DNA of 64,000 bases from CBFHND01 sp965657085 (GCA_965657085.1 CBFHND010000001.1:310001-374000); one strand, 5' to 3'; counted from the first letter of the stretch, positions 18,019-26,983 are shown. The notes: generated by a model not told the origin, from the letters alone. A program made the numbers and translations.

Positions 18019-18260
18019 GCCGCCTTTTCAGCGCCTGCGTCGGCCTCGGCGTCGGGCGCAGGCAACGCCAGAGCCTCATCCGGCATCTGTACGGGCAGAT
18101 CGATCGAGATGGCGCCCGTCTCAGGGTCCAGCGTGATCTTGGGCTTGGGATCAAGCCCGGCAAGGATGCTGTTCAGATCGGTCAAGGCACGGGTGACAAC
18201 CACGCGCTGCGGTTCGATCTTCAGATCACCAGCAGATCGCGAAAACAGGAATTTCAGCAT
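18015..18260 (-). CDS. Small conserved-looking protein of unknown function
   Basis: An 81-residue soluble protein starting MLKFLFSRSAGDLKIEPQRV, with a repeated Leu/Pro pattern (LDPKPKITLDPETGAISIDLP) and an Ala/Glu/Asp-rich C-terminal tail. It has no signal peptide or membrane helix. The ATG at 18260 is chosen because GAGGGGAG lies at good spacing; an ATG two codons earlier is too close to it. No family is recognised. It is convergent with the L,D-transpeptidase gene and about 100 bases downstream of the next minus-strand small gene. Confidence 0.6.
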   Translation of the reverse strand: MLKFLFSRSAGDLKIEPQRVVVTRALTDLNSILAGLDPKPKITLDPETGAISIDLPVQMPDEALALPAPDAEADAGAEKAA

Positions 18261-18362
18261 TTCCATTCTCCCCTCAGAAGACATGCAGTTGCCGGTCATC
18301 CTGCCCTGAATGGCCGTCGGGGTGCAGGGGAACCTTGCCCGGCTGCTCCCCTCGGTGACGCA

Positions 18363-18626
18363 TTACAGCAGAACGCGCCACACAAGCAGGCTGGGTGCCA
18401 AAAAGGCGAACAAAATGCAAAACAGCTTGGCCCCGTGCGACACACGCCCAAAAACGCCTCCGCCGTGCAGGGCTGCGCCATAACCATCTGCCGCGGCCAT
18501 CACCGCATAACCTGACGCTTCCCGGCGCGTCTCGCGGGCGCGAATGCTTGCCATGGCACGGTCATGGACAGCCTGCTGGCGTTCCGCTTCGTTAAGTTTG
18601 ATGTCGAGGTTTTGCATATCAGTCAT
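18363..18626 (-). CDS. Small single-span membrane protein of unknown function
   Basis: An 87-residue protein. The first half is a charged, probably helical region (KLNEAERQQAVHDRAMASIR) and the end is one hydrophobic helix (LFCILFAFLAPSLLVWRVLL). It would sit in the inner membrane with its N terminus cytoplasmic. The ATG at 18626 has AAGGA upstream. No family is recognised. Confidence 0.55.
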   Translation of the reverse strand: MTDMQNLDIKLNEAERQQAVHDRAMASIRARETRREASGYAVMAAADGYGAALHGGGVFGRVSHGAKLFCILFAFLAPSLLVWRVLL

Positions 18627-18781
18627 TGCGCACGTCCTTGTTGGTTTAACAGCCACATGGAGCGCGCACGGAGCAAGTCCACCACATGCGACGAAAAGGC
18701 CATATGGAAACGAGGTCGCGCGCCACAAACGAAAAAGGGCCGGCCTTTCGGCCAGCCCCCAGTCCTTGGTTTTGAACCGGA

Positions 18782-19771
18782 TCAGTTCAGCGCTTTGTCC
18801 GTGATCGCGTGGGTCCACGCACCTTCAGGTGCCTTGGAAATCACGGGGTCTGATCCACCCGACAAGAGCGACGCAACCGTGCGCTCATAGTCCGCCGGGT
18901 CCAGCGCGCCGTTGCTGCCCGCGGTCAGCTTGGCAATCTCGCCCATCATCCGCTTCTGGTGCTCTTCGGTCTGTGCGCCCGATGCATCGTTGTCCAGAAC
19001 AATGCCCGCGGCCTCATCCGGGTTGGCTTCGGCATATTTCCAGCCCTTCATCGAGGCACGCACGAAACGCACCATCTTGTCTTCGAACGCAGGGTCGGCA
19101 AGGTTCTCTTCCAATGCGTAAAGGCCGTCTTCCAACGTGGCCACGCCTTGGTCTTCGTATTTGAACACCTGCAGTTCTTCAGGCGTCAGGCCCGCATCGA
19201 TGATCTGCCAGTATTCGTTGTAGGTCATGGTCGACACGCACGCCGCCTGCCCCTGCAGGATCGGATCGACGTTGAAGCCTTGCTTGAGAACGGTCACACC
19301 GCCGTCAGAGCCATCCGTGGCAATGCCCAGCTGGCTCATCCAGCTCAGGAACGGGAATTCGTTGCCAAAGAACCAGACGCCCAGCGTCTTGCCCGGGAAG
19401 TCATCGGTGCTGGAAACACCCGCGTCCTTGCGGCAGGTCAGCATCATGCCCGAGGATTTGAACGGCTGCGCAATGTTAACCATCGCCAGCCCCTTTTCAC
19501 GCGCGGCCAATGCGGCGGGCATCCATTCCACCGTCACGTCGGCACCGCCCCCGGCCAGCACCTGTGTGGGCGCGATGTCGGGGCCACCGGGCTTGATGGT
19601 CACGTTCAGATCCTCTTCCTCGTAGAACCCCTTGTCCAGCGCCACGTAGTAGCCCGCGAATTGCGCCTGCGTCACCCACTTGAGCTGCAATGTCACGTCA
19701 TCTGCCGCCTGCGCCAGCGTGCCCCACGTGCTTGCCACGGCCACCGCCGCCAGTTTGGTCATCATCTTCAT
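18782..19771 (-). CDS. ABC transporter substrate-binding protein (NMT1/THI5-like)
   Basis: A 329-residue periplasmic binding protein with a signal peptide ending TLAQA. The NMT1/THI5 fold is recognisable from VTLQLKWVTQAQFAGYYVA, GFYEEEDLNVTIKPGG and PTQVLAGGGADVTVEW. Relatives bind pyrimidine or thiamine-precursor-like rings, nitrate or sulfonates. Because it ends an operon containing dihydropyrimidinase and an N-carbamoyl amidohydrolase, the likely ligand is a pyrimidine, a hydantoin or a breakdown product. It is the last gene of the run of minus-strand genes that begins at 25922. Confidence 0.88.
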   Translation of the reverse strand: MKMMTKLAAVAVASTWGTLAQAADDVTLQLKWVTQAQFAGYYVALDKGFYEEEDLNVTIKPGGPDIAPTQVLAGGGADVTVEWMPAALAAREKGLAMVNIAQPFKSSGMMLTCRKDAGVSSTDDFPGKTLGVWFFGNEFPFLSWMSQLGIATDGSDGGVTVLKQGFNVDPILQGQAACVSTMTYNEYWQIIDAGLTPEELQVFKYEDQGVATLEDGLYALEENLADPAFEDKMVRFVRASMKGWKYAEANPDEAAGIVLDNDASGAQTEEHQKRMMGEIAKLTAGSNGALDPADYERTVASLLSGGSDPVISKAPEGAWTHAITDKALN

Positions 19772-19811
19772 TGATACTCTCCTTGTTGATTTTGGTTTGG
19801 AAATTGAAATC

Positions 19812-20657
19812 TCATGTACGTCCCCGCTGTGACGGATGCCAGAATGTCACTGCCTTCTCCAACAGCGCCACACCGCCGTAAAAGGCCGACCCGACGATGG
19901 CCGCCACCACGATCTCGGCCCACACCAGATCCAGCGCCAATTGCCCCACCGAGGTCGAGATGCGGAACCCCATGCCCCGGATGGGCGAGCCGAAGAACTC
20001 GGCCACGATCGCCCCGATCAGCGCCAGCGTGGACGCGATCTTGAGCCCATTGAACACGAAAGGCATGGCCGCTGGCAAACGCAGTTTGATCAGGGTGGTC
20101 CAATAGCCCGACGCATAGGTGCGCATCAGGTCGCGTTGCATGGCACCCGAGGCCTGCAATCCCTGCACCGTGTTGACCAGCATGGGAAAGAACACCATGA
20201 CCACCACCACCGCCGCCTTCGACTGCCAGTCAAAGCCGAACCACATCACCAGAATGGGCGCCATGCCCACGATGGGCAGCGCCGCAACAAAATTGCCCAC
20301 CGGCAACAGCCCCCGCTGCAAAAACGGAAAACGGTCGATGGCGATGGCCGCGGCAAAGGCCGACCCGCAGCCAATGATGTACCCGCTGAGCGCCCCCTTG
20401 ATCACCGTTTGCACGAAATCCTCCCACAGGATCGCGCCCGACACCACGAAGCGCGCGGCGATCACCGACGGCGCGGGCAAAAGCACCGCGCTGATATCGA
20501 ACCCACGCACCACGCCTTCCCATATGCCGATAAGCGACAGGCCAAAGACGATCGGGATCGACAACCGCTTCATGCGCCCCGCAGGCGGCCGCGCCAGCCA
20601 GACGTTCAAGGCCCATCCGCCGATCCACACCACAATGGCAAAGACGATCCACCCCAT
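19812..20657 (-). CDS. ABC transporter permease (pyrimidine-type importer)
   Basis: A 281-residue inner-membrane permease of the BPD_transp_1 (SsuC/ThiX-like) type with about six helices. The cytoplasmic coupling loop is visible around MQRDLMRTYASGYWTTLIKLRLPAAMP. The ATG at 20657 is preferred over the GTG one codon upstream; with ATG the start shares one base with the stop of the preceding permease (TGATG), a sign of coupled translation. It should pair with the permease encoded at 20657-21520 to form a heterodimeric channel. Confidence 0.88.
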   Translation of the reverse strand: MGWIVFAIVVWIGGWALNVWLARPPAGRMKRLSIPIVFGLSLIGIWEGVVRGFDISAVLLPAPSVIAARFVVSGAILWEDFVQTVIKGALSGYIIGCGSAFAAAIAIDRFPFLQRGLLPVGNFVAALPIVGMAPILVMWFGFDWQSKAAVVVVMVFFPMLVNTVQGLQASGAMQRDLMRTYASGYWTTLIKLRLPAAMPFVFNGLKIASTLALIGAIVAEFFGSPIRGMGFRISTSVGQLALDLVWAEIVVAAIVGSAFYGGVALLEKAVTFWHPSQRGRT

Positions 20658-21520
20658 CACGCCATCCCCATCCGGCGCAAAACGATCCGCTGCACCACGC
20701 CGATGAACGCCACCAGACAGGCCGCCAAGGCCGCCGCCATGATCAACGCGCTCCAGATCTGGATGGTCTGCCCGTAATAGCTGCCCGCCAGCAAACGCGC
20801 GCCCAATCCGGCCACCGCACCCGTGGGCAACTCACCCACGATGGCCCCCACAAGGGACGCAGCCATCGCAACCTTGAGCGAAGTGAACAGGAACGGCATG
20901 GACGCAGGCAACCGCAGCTTCCAGAACGTCTGTGACGCGCTGGCATTCCACGTGCGCATCTGATCAAGCTGCATCACTTCCGGGCTGCGCAGCCCCTTCA
21001 CCATGCCCACGACCACCGGAAAAAACGACAGGTACATGCTGATCATCGCCTTGGGCAACAACCCCGAAATCCCCACTGCGTTCAGCACCACGATGATCAT
21101 CGGCGCCAAGGCCAGAATGGGGATGGTCTGGCTGGCAATCACCCACGGCATCACACTCAGGTCCATCACCCGGTTGTAGACGATCCCCACAGCCAACAGC
21201 ACGCCCAACCCCGTGCCCAGCGCAAAGCCCAGAAGCGTGGCACTCAGGGTGATCCACGAATGATAGACCAGCGACCGCTTGGAGGTGATCTTCTTCTCCA
21301 CCGTGGTCTTCCAGATTTCCGCCCCCACCTGGTGCGGCGCAGGCAGCCGGGGTTTCTTCTGCGACCACGTGTCCGCCACCAGCTCCGAGAAGCCCAACGT
21401 GACATCTGCCCGCTTTGCCTTGTCCTGCGCCCAGGCCGCATTCATCGGAATGGCCGCCAGGTACCAGGCCACGAAAATCGCGGCCACAACCGTCAGAACC
21501 GGAAACAGGGTGCGCCTCAT
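20657..21520 (-). CDS. ABC transporter permease (pyrimidine-type importer)
   Basis: A 287-residue permease of the same family as its downstream neighbour, with an N-terminal membrane anchor, then a periplasmic stretch of about 60 residues (QDKAKRADVTLGFSEL) before the transport domain. The coupling helix is in MQLDQMRTWNASASQTFWKLRLPASMP. The two permeases share clear internal similarity in this segment (LRLPA(S/A)MPF), pointing to an old duplication. It is preceded by the ATPase gene and a 50-base gap carrying a repeat-like element. Confidence 0.88.
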   Translation of the reverse strand: MRRTLFPVLTVVAAIFVAWYLAAIPMNAAWAQDKAKRADVTLGFSELVADTWSQKKPRLPAPHQVGAEIWKTTVEKKITSKRSLVYHSWITLSATLLGFALGTGLGVLLAVGIVYNRVMDLSVMPWVIASQTIPILALAPMIIVVLNAVGISGLLPKAMISMYLSFFPVVVGMVKGLRSPEVMQLDQMRTWNASASQTFWKLRLPASMPFLFTSLKVAMAASLVGAIVGELPTGAVAGLGARLLAGSYYGQTIQIWSALIMAAALAACLVAFIGVVQRIVLRRMGMA

Positions 21521-21534
21521 GCACGGCCCCCCTG

Positions 21535-21568
21535 CTTCATCTTGCCCGAAAAACTCCCCCCGGAGGGC
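21535..21568 (-). repeat. Rhodobacterales-type intergenic GC/AT element (degenerate copy)
   Basis: On the minus strand this reads a GC-rich inverted block (CCCTCCGGGGGG) followed by AGTTTTTCGGGCAAGATGAAG. A similar architecture (GC-rich palindrome, then AGTATTTTTG...CAAAGAAG) is seen at 24304-24350. Elements of this shape are familiar from Roseobacter intergenic regions; the family assignment is from memory and not measured. Confidence 0.4.
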
Positions 21569-21571
21569 CGA

Positions 21572-22348
21572 TCAAACATCATGCCCCGCCCTCAATCCTT
21601 CACGCACCCGGTGCGCCACCTCCAAGAATTCCGGCGTGTCCCGAATGTCCAAGGGCCGGTCGCGCGGCAAGGGGCTGTCGATCACATCCGTGATCCGTCC
21701 GGGCCGGGGCGACATCACCACGATCTTGGTGCTCAGATACACCGCTTCGGGGATCGAATGGGTGACAAAGGCAATCGTCTTGCCCGTCCGCCCCCACAGC
21801 TGCAAAAGCTGTTCGTTCAAATGGTCGCGCACGATCTCGTCCAGCGCGCCAAAGGGTTCGTCCATCAACAGGATATCCGCATCAAAGGCCAGCGCCCGCG
21901 CGATGCTCGCCCGTTGCTGCATGCCGCCCGACAATTGCCATGGAAACTTCTTCTCGAACCCGGCAAGCTCCACCAGTTCCAGAACCCGCGCCACGCGCTC
22001 CGCCTGCTCCGCCTTGGAATAGCCCATGATCTCCAGCGGCAGCGCGATGTTGCCCCCAATGGTCCGCCACGGGTACAGACCTGCCGCCTGAAACACATAG
22101 CCATAGGCCCGCGCCATCCGCGCCGCCTCGGGGCTGACCCCATTGACGGTGATCGTGCCGCCCGTGGGCTGCTCCAGATCGGCCATCACCCTGAGAAACG
22201 TGGTCTTGCCACAGCCCGAAGGACCGATGAACGAAACGAAATCCCCCTTCTCGATGTCCAGCGACACACCCTTGAGCGCGTGCACCGGGCCATCGTTGGT
22301 TTGAAAGGTCAGGTCGAGATTTCGGGCCTCAACGACATTCGTTTTCAA
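21572..22348 (-). CDS. ABC transporter ATP-binding protein (pyrimidine-type importer)
   Basis: A 258-residue importer ATPase of the TauB/SsuB/ThiZ type. Walker A is GPSGCGKTT, the signature is LSGGMQQRASIARALA, Walker B is ILLMDEPFGALDE, and the switch His is in AFVTHSIPEAVYLS. It energises the two adjacent permeases. It begins three bases after the stop of the small membrane protein gene upstream, so they are translated from one mRNA. Confidence 0.92.
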   Translation of the reverse strand: MKTNVVEARNLDLTFQTNDGPVHALKGVSLDIEKGDFVSFIGPSGCGKTTFLRVMADLEQPTGGTITVNGVSPEAARMARAYGYVFQAAGLYPWRTIGGNIALPLEIMGYSKAEQAERVARVLELVELAGFEKKFPWQLSGGMQQRASIARALAFDADILLMDEPFGALDEIVRDHLNEQLLQLWGRTGKTIAFVTHSIPEAVYLSTKIVVMSPRPGRITDVIDSPLPRDRPLDIRDTPEFLEVAHRVREGLRAGHDV

Positions 22349-22351
22349 ATT

Positions 22352-22816
22352 TCAGCCCTCAACTTTCCGAGGAACACGAAAGACGTACCAGGCAACAAAC
22401 GGCCCCACGAGCGCGGATATCACAGCCGGGACAAAGAATAATCCGGCAAACGAATTGAGGTCCGGGAGTGCGAGAGAACCAAATGGTAAAACACCTCCTA
22501 GCAATGCAACAAAGAAGGCACTTAACGCAGCCGCCATTGGCTCAGACAATTTTGAAGCAACGCATTTTCTGAAAACAGGCGGCCAAACAAAAAAGCCGAC
22601 CAGCACGCCCCACCCCCACACCAATGGACCGAAGAGCAACCAACCCAAGACAGTTACAGCCAGAAACCCATCAACCAGAGGCGCAATCGCGGTCTTTCCT
22701 GACGCAATCTGCACGGCAACATACCCAACACCCGTAACGCAAAGTGTTAAGGGGACAACAAGATAACTGACACGCCACCATCGCGGATCTGCGGCGGCAT
22801 CGGAATAAGTGCTCAT
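22352..22816 (-). CDS. Membrane protein of unknown function inside the pyrimidine operon
   Basis: A 154-residue protein with about four membrane helices (SYLVVPLTLCVTGVGYVAVQ, AVTVLGWLLFGPLVWGWGVL, MAAALSAFFVALLGGVLPFG, FFVPAVISALVGPFVAWYVF). It matches no family I recognise. It is embedded with gaps of four and three bases between dihydropyrimidinase and the ABC ATPase genes, so it is co-transcribed with them. Its base composition appears more AT-rich than that of its neighbours, hinting at a later insertion into the operon. A role in pyrimidine uptake or signalling is only inferred from position. Confidence 0.7.
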   Translation of the reverse strand: MSTYSDAAADPRWWRVSYLVVPLTLCVTGVGYVAVQIASGKTAIAPLVDGFLAVTVLGWLLFGPLVWGWGVLVGFFVWPPVFRKCVASKLSEPMAAALSAFFVALLGGVLPFGSLALPDLNSFAGLFFVPAVISALVGPFVAWYVFRVPRKVEG

Positions 22817-22820
22817 CCCA

Positions 22821-24281
22821 TCAAATCCCCGCCGGAATGTTCAGCGGATCGCGCTTGATCATCTTGGGCGCGGTCAGCTCCTTCCACTTCGACAGCGCCA
22901 CATTGGGCGCGCCAAAGGCAGGGCGCGGCACGAACCGGCCCCGACCGGGTTGCGGCTGGCTGTTCTGCCCCCAGGCCCAGATCACCTCGCCCCGGCTCAG
23001 CGTATAGCGGCTCTGCGCTGTCACCTCGAAGCCTTCGAACACGTTGTAGTCCAGCACCGAATGATGGTTCGCAGGCGAGATCGTCTTGGTGATCTTCGGA
23101 TCCCACACAACGATATCCGCATCCGCGCCCTCAACGATCGCGCCCTTCTTGGGATAGATGTTCAAGATTTTCGCAACGTTGGTCGAGGTCACGGCGACAA
23201 ACTCGTTGGGCGTCAAACGCCCGGTTTCCACCCCTTCGGTCCACAGCACGCTCAGGCGTTCTTCCAACCCGTTCGATCCGTTGGGAATGATCCGGAAATC
23301 ATCGCGACCTGCGCGCTTCTGATCGGTGTTGAACGCGGCATGGTCCGTGGCCACCACCTGCAAACTGCCCGCCTGAAGACCCGCCCACAGGCTGTCCTGA
23401 TGGTCCTTTGACCGGAACGGCGGCGACATCACCCGTCGCGCGGCGTGGTCCCAGTCCTTGTTGAAATACTCACCCTCATCCAGCGTCAGGAACTGGATCA
23501 AGGGCTCGCCGTAAACCCGCATCCCCTTCTGCCGCGCGCGCCGGATCGCCTCATGCGCCTGCTCACAGGACACGTGCACGATATACAGCGGCACGCCCGC
23601 GCAATCGGCAATGGTGATCGCGCGGTTCGCGGCCTCGCCTTCGAACTCCGGCGGGCGGCTATAGGCATGACCCTCGGGCCCGGTAATCCCCTGATCGAAA
23701 TACTTCTGCTGCATCTCGGCGACCAAATCGCCGTTCTCCGCATGCACCATGGGCAGCGCACCCAGTTCGGCACAGCGTTTGAACGACGCGAACATCTCGT
23801 CGTCCTCGATCATCAACGCGCCCTTGTAGGCCATGAAATGCTTGAAGCTGTTCACGCCCATGTCCACCGCATCTTTCATCTCGTTGAAGATGCTCTCGTT
23901 CCAGCCGGTGATCGCCATATGGTATCCGACATCCGAACAGATCTGCGGCGCGCTCTTGCGGTGCCATTCGTTGATGGCGTTCTTGATGCTGCCATCCTCG
24001 CCCGGCAGGCAGAAATCCACGATCATCGTGGTGCCCCCGACCGCAGCCGCCCACGTGCCGGACTCGAAAGTCTCGGCCGCCGTGGTCCCCATGAACGGCA
24101 TTTCCAGATGCGTGTGCGGATCGATCCCGCCGGGGATCACATAGGCCCCCTCGGCATCGATGTACTCATCGCCCTTGAGGTCTTCGCCAATCTGCTTGAT
24201 CACCTCGTCTTCGATCAGCACATCCGCCTTCCACGTCCGATCCGCCGTGCAGACCATGCCGCCTTTGATCACCTTGCTCAT
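22821..24281 (-). CDS. hydA: Dihydropyrimidinase (D-hydantoinase)
   Basis: Opens the ring of dihydrouracil or dihydrothymine to the N-carbamoyl-beta-amino acid, the second step of reductive pyrimidine breakdown; related enzymes also hydrolyse hydantoins. The 486-residue amidohydrolase has the metal-binding GIDPHTHLEMP motif near residue 55, the carbamylated-lysine segment FKHFMAYKGAL, later metal-ligand regions (VHAENGD, YIVHVSCEQAHEA) and ATDHAAFN. It acts on the product of PreTA and supplies the substrate of the amidohydrolase encoded at 24672. A good Shine-Dalgarno sequence (GGAGAG) precedes the ATG. Confidence 0.95.
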   Translation of the reverse strand: MSKVIKGGMVCTADRTWKADVLIEDEVIKQIGEDLKGDEYIDAEGAYVIPGGIDPHTHLEMPFMGTTAAETFESGTWAAAVGGTTMIVDFCLPGEDGSIKNAINEWHRKSAPQICSDVGYHMAITGWNESIFNEMKDAVDMGVNSFKHFMAYKGALMIEDDEMFASFKRCAELGALPMVHAENGDLVAEMQQKYFDQGITGPEGHAYSRPPEFEGEAANRAITIADCAGVPLYIVHVSCEQAHEAIRRARQKGMRVYGEPLIQFLTLDEGEYFNKDWDHAARRVMSPPFRSKDHQDSLWAGLQAGSLQVVATDHAAFNTDQKRAGRDDFRIIPNGSNGLEERLSVLWTEGVETGRLTPNEFVAVTSTNVAKILNIYPKKGAIVEGADADIVVWDPKITKTISPANHHSVLDYNVFEGFEVTAQSRYTLSRGEVIWAWGQNSQPQPGRGRFVPRPAFGAPNVALSKWKELTAPKMIKRDPLNIPAGI

Positions 24282-24303
24282 CTCATCTCTCCTGTCCTGA
24301 CCC

Positions 24304-24350
24304 GCTTCTTTGGGTCAAAAATACTTTGGGGTCCGGGGCAAAGCCCCGAA
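24304..24350 (-). repeat. Rhodobacterales-type intergenic element with hairpin
   Basis: On the minus strand a perfect CGGGGC-ttt-GCCCCG hairpin is followed by GGACCCC, AAAGTATTTTTG and CCCAAAGAAG, directly upstream of the hydA Shine-Dalgarno region. The palindrome-plus-AT-tract layout matches the degenerate element at 21535-21568. It could act as an RNA processing or attenuation site inside the operon, or simply be a dispersed repeat. Confidence 0.5.
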
Positions 24351-24354
24351 ATGG

Positions 24355-24675
24355 TCAAACACTGGCAAAACAGCCCATCGCCGGCCCGTGCACCCCGATG
24401 TCCAGCGGCCCGAAATCGCTCTCCACGCACAGTGCAAAGTACCCCGCCAACGGCAGGTACACCACGCGGTAGGCCCCATCGGTGCGCGTCACCGTCCAGC
24501 AGGTCTGTGTGATGCCCCCGCTGAAATTCACCGTGGTCTCGTAGGGCGTGACCAAGGCCGTGCGGAACGCATCCAGATAGGCCAGATCCTGATCTGTCGC
24601 GACCTTCGCCTCGCGCATCTCCACCGCGACCATGTCCATGATCCGGTCGGCAATGCTCAGGTCCGGGTCGATCAT
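24355..24675 (-). CDS. Small protein of unknown function in the pyrimidine operon
   Basis: A 106-residue soluble protein (MIDPDLSIADRIMDMVAVEM at the start; GITQTCWTVTRTDGAYRVVY and a C-terminal GPLDIGVHGPAMGCFASV). Its ATG overlaps the stop of the upstream amidohydrolase gene as ATGA, so it is translationally coupled, and the reading frame has good codon character. I know no named family. Its position between the amidohydrolase and dihydropyrimidinase suggests an accessory or assembly role in pyrimidine breakdown. Confidence 0.75.
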   Translation of the reverse strand: MIDPDLSIADRIMDMVAVEMREAKVATDQDLAYLDAFRTALVTPYETTVNFSGGITQTCWTVTRTDGAYRVVYLPLAGYFALCVESDFGPLDIGVHGPAMGCFASV

Positions 24676-25922
24676 CCCACGATCTCCGCCGTTTCCACAA
24701 CCGCATGCATCAACACATCTGCACCCGCCGTGGCCCACTCGCGCGAAATCTCCTCCGCCTCGTTGTGGCTGAGGCCATCCACGCAGGGGCACATCACCAT
24801 CGCCGTGGGTGCCACCCGGTTGATCCAGCACGCATCGTGCCCCGCACCGGAAATCAGGTCCATGTGGGTATAACCCAGCCGCTCCGCCGCCGACCGCACT
24901 GCCGCAACGCACCCCGCGTCAAAGGCCACCGGATCGAACCCGCCCACCTTCTCAAACGCGACGTCCAGCCCCATGTCATCCGCGATCTTCTGCGCCTCGA
25001 CGCGCAACAGCGCCTCCATATCCTCGATCACCGACAGCTCGGGGCTGCGGAAATCCACCGTGAACACCACGCGCCCGGGGATCACGTTGCGCGAATTGGG
25101 ATAGACATCGATATGCCCCGCCGCACCCACGGCGTGGGGCGCATGGCTCCAGGCGATCTCGTCCACCTTCTCCAGAATGCGCGCCATGCCCAGACCAGCG
25201 TTCTTGCGCATCGGCATCGGCGTCGACCCGGTGTGCGCATCCTTGCCGGTCACTGTCACTTGCGTCCACGACAGGCCCTGCCCGTGCGTGACCACACCGA
25301 TATCGCGGCCCTCGGCCTCCAAGATCGGACCCTGTTCGATGTGCAGCTCGAAAAATGCGTGCATCTTGCGCGCGCCCACCTCTTCGTCGCCCCGCCACCC
25401 GATGCGCTGCAATTCGTCGCCAAAGGCCTTTCCTTCGGCATCCTCGCGCGCATAGGCCCAGTCCTGCGTATGAATGCCCGCGAACACCCCCGAAGACAGC
25501 ATCGCGGGCGCATAGCGCGTGCCTTCCTCGTTGGTGAAATTGGTGACCACGATGGGGTGCTTGGTCTTCACATCCAGATCGTTCAGCGTGCGGATGATCT
25601 CAAGACCCCCCAAGACCCCAAGAACACCGTCATACTTGCCCCCCGTCGGCTGCGTATCCAGATGCGACCCGACATAGACGGGCAAGGCATCGGGATCGGT
25701 GCCTTCACGGCGCGCGAACATGTTGCCCATCTGATCCAGCCCCATTTCGCATCCCGCCGCCGCGCACCACGCCTGAAACAGGGCGCGGCCCTCGGCATCC
25801 TCGTCGGTCAGCGTCTGACGGTTGTTACCACCCGCCACGCCGGGGCCGATCTTGGCCATCTCCATCAAACTGTCCCACAGCCGCTGCCCATCAATCCGCA
25901 GATTTTCACCCGGTGCCGCCAT
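24672..25922 (-). CDS. Zn-dependent N-carbamoyl amidohydrolase (M20 family, HyuC/beta-ureidopropionase type)
   Basis: Hydrolyses N-carbamoyl-beta-alanine or related carbamoyl amino acids to the free amino acid, CO2 and ammonia, the third step of reductive pyrimidine catabolism. The 416-residue protein shows the M20/Zn-amidase metal motifs GSHLDTQPTGGKYDGVLG and TNEEGTRY, then FFELHIEQGP and the dimerisation-domain segment VTGKDAHTGSTPMPMRKNA, and ends with a His metal ligand in DGLSHNEAE. The ATG at 25922 follows GGGGG; an extra upstream Met is rejected. It is the first gene of the operon, 35 bases from a RutR-type operator. Confidence 0.9.
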   Translation of the reverse strand: MAAPGENLRIDGQRLWDSLMEMAKIGPGVAGGNNRQTLTDEDAEGRALFQAWCAAAGCEMGLDQMGNMFARREGTDPDALPVYVGSHLDTQPTGGKYDGVLGVLGGLEIIRTLNDLDVKTKHPIVVTNFTNEEGTRYAPAMLSSGVFAGIHTQDWAYAREDAEGKAFGDELQRIGWRGDEEVGARKMHAFFELHIEQGPILEAEGRDIGVVTHGQGLSWTQVTVTGKDAHTGSTPMPMRKNAGLGMARILEKVDEIAWSHAPHAVGAAGHIDVYPNSRNVIPGRVVFTVDFRSPELSVIEDMEALLRVEAQKIADDMGLDVAFEKVGGFDPVAFDAGCVAAVRSAAERLGYTHMDLISGAGHDACWINRVAPTAMVMCPCVDGLSHNEAEEISREWATAGADVLMHAVVETAEIVG

Positions 25923-25956
25923 TACATCCCCCGTACAGGCCAATTCAGCCTACTTT

Positions 25957-25972
25957 TTGACCATTTGGTAAA
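25957..25972. promoter_or_regulatory. RutR-type operator
   Basis: TTGACCATTTGGTAAA, a 7-2-7 inverted repeat that matches the known RutR consensus TTGACCAnnTGGTCAA at 13 of 14 non-spacer positions. It sits between the divergent amidohydrolase gene (start 25922) and the RutR-like regulator gene (start 26076), where it could repress both. The right half TGGTAAA is identical in the second site at 29983. Confidence 0.85.
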
Positions 25973-26075
25973 TCCACGATTGCGCCCGAGGCATTTTCTG
26001 TCAAGAACTGGTTTGCACAGTTTGCGCCCATTGCGCATATCATGCTGAAAATTTCCGCAACCGGCCGGAGCCATC

Positions 26076-26687
26076 ATGCCCGAGGACACGCCCCGCAAGC
26101 CAAGCCGCATTCAACAGCGCAACCGCAGACGCATCCTTGATGCGGCACTCGATGTGTTTTCCGCGCACGGCTACCGCGGCGCGACCCTCGACCAGATCGC
26201 GACCCAGGCGGGCCTCAGCAAACCCAACATCCTCTATTATTTTGATGGTAAAAAGGAAATTCACGTCACGCTCCTGAACCAGTTGATGGAAACGTGGCTT
26301 GATCCGCTTGTCGAACTGGACGCTGCCGGTGATCCGCTGGCCGAAATCCTCGCTTACGTGCACCGCAAGCTCGACATGGCGCGGGACCTGCCCCGCGAAA
26401 GCCGCCTTTTCGCCAACGAAATCCTGCAAGGCGCGCCGCGTATGGCGCCGCACCTCGCCTCCGATCTCAAACCACTCTTTGATGAAAAGTGCGCGGTGAT
26501 TCAGGCGTGGATGGATGAAGGCAAACTGACCCCCAGCGACCCGCGTCATCTGGTGTTTTCGATCTGGGCGACAACCCAGCACTACGCTGACTTCGAAACG
26601 CAGATCAAAGTGCTGTCAAACGAAGACCCGATAGATGGCGCCCGCCGATACCTCGATACGCTGTTCCGCAGTGTTTTGAGCCCTTAG
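26076..26687 (+). CDS. rutR: TetR-family regulator, RutR-like
   Basis: A 203-residue transcription factor. The N-terminal helix-turn-helix covers about residues 14-60 (RRRILDAALDVFSAHGYRGATLDQIA..AGLSKPNILYYF). The C-terminal ligand domain has the RutR-like stretch RDLPRESRLFANEILQGAP and ATTQHYADFETQI. RutR proteins sense uracil or thymine and release DNA when it binds. The divergent position next to pyrimidine-degradation genes and the consensus operator in the intergenic region support the assignment strongly. Confidence 0.9.
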   Translation: MPEDTPRKPSRIQQRNRRRILDAALDVFSAHGYRGATLDQIATQAGLSKPNILYYFDGKKEIHVTLLNQLMETWLDPLVELDAAGDPLAEILAYVHRKLDMARDLPRESRLFANEILQGAPRMAPHLASDLKPLFDEKCAVIQAWMDEGKLTPSDPRHLVFSIWATTQHYADFETQIKVLSNEDPIDGARRYLDTLFRSVLSP

Positions 26688-26983
26688 ACGGGTTGAGTGG
26701 AACTGCGAACGTCGACTTTGAGCCCACAGCAGACGTCGTCTCCATGCGACCTGCACGGTATCAAGGCGAAGCCGCCGTGCATCGCCAGACCGCCCCACCG
26801 GGCTGGCGATTTGTCTGACACGCGCGCGTCCCTCTGAGGGAAGACGTGCCTGGCAGCCATAAAGCGCGCCGAAGAACCACTTGTTCGCCATCCCGCGGTC
26901 TGGCGATACACGGCTCGCGTCAGGCGAAATAACAAATGTCCGCCACTCCTGCAAAGCAGACTCTCACACGCCTTAAACCGGCC
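26688..26983. other. Intergenic region between convergent rutR and preA genes
   Basis: About 300 bases hold only short frames without codon character. I see no tRNA or strong terminator. The Arg-rich conceptual translations resemble decayed or shadow sequence. Confidence 0.5.
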
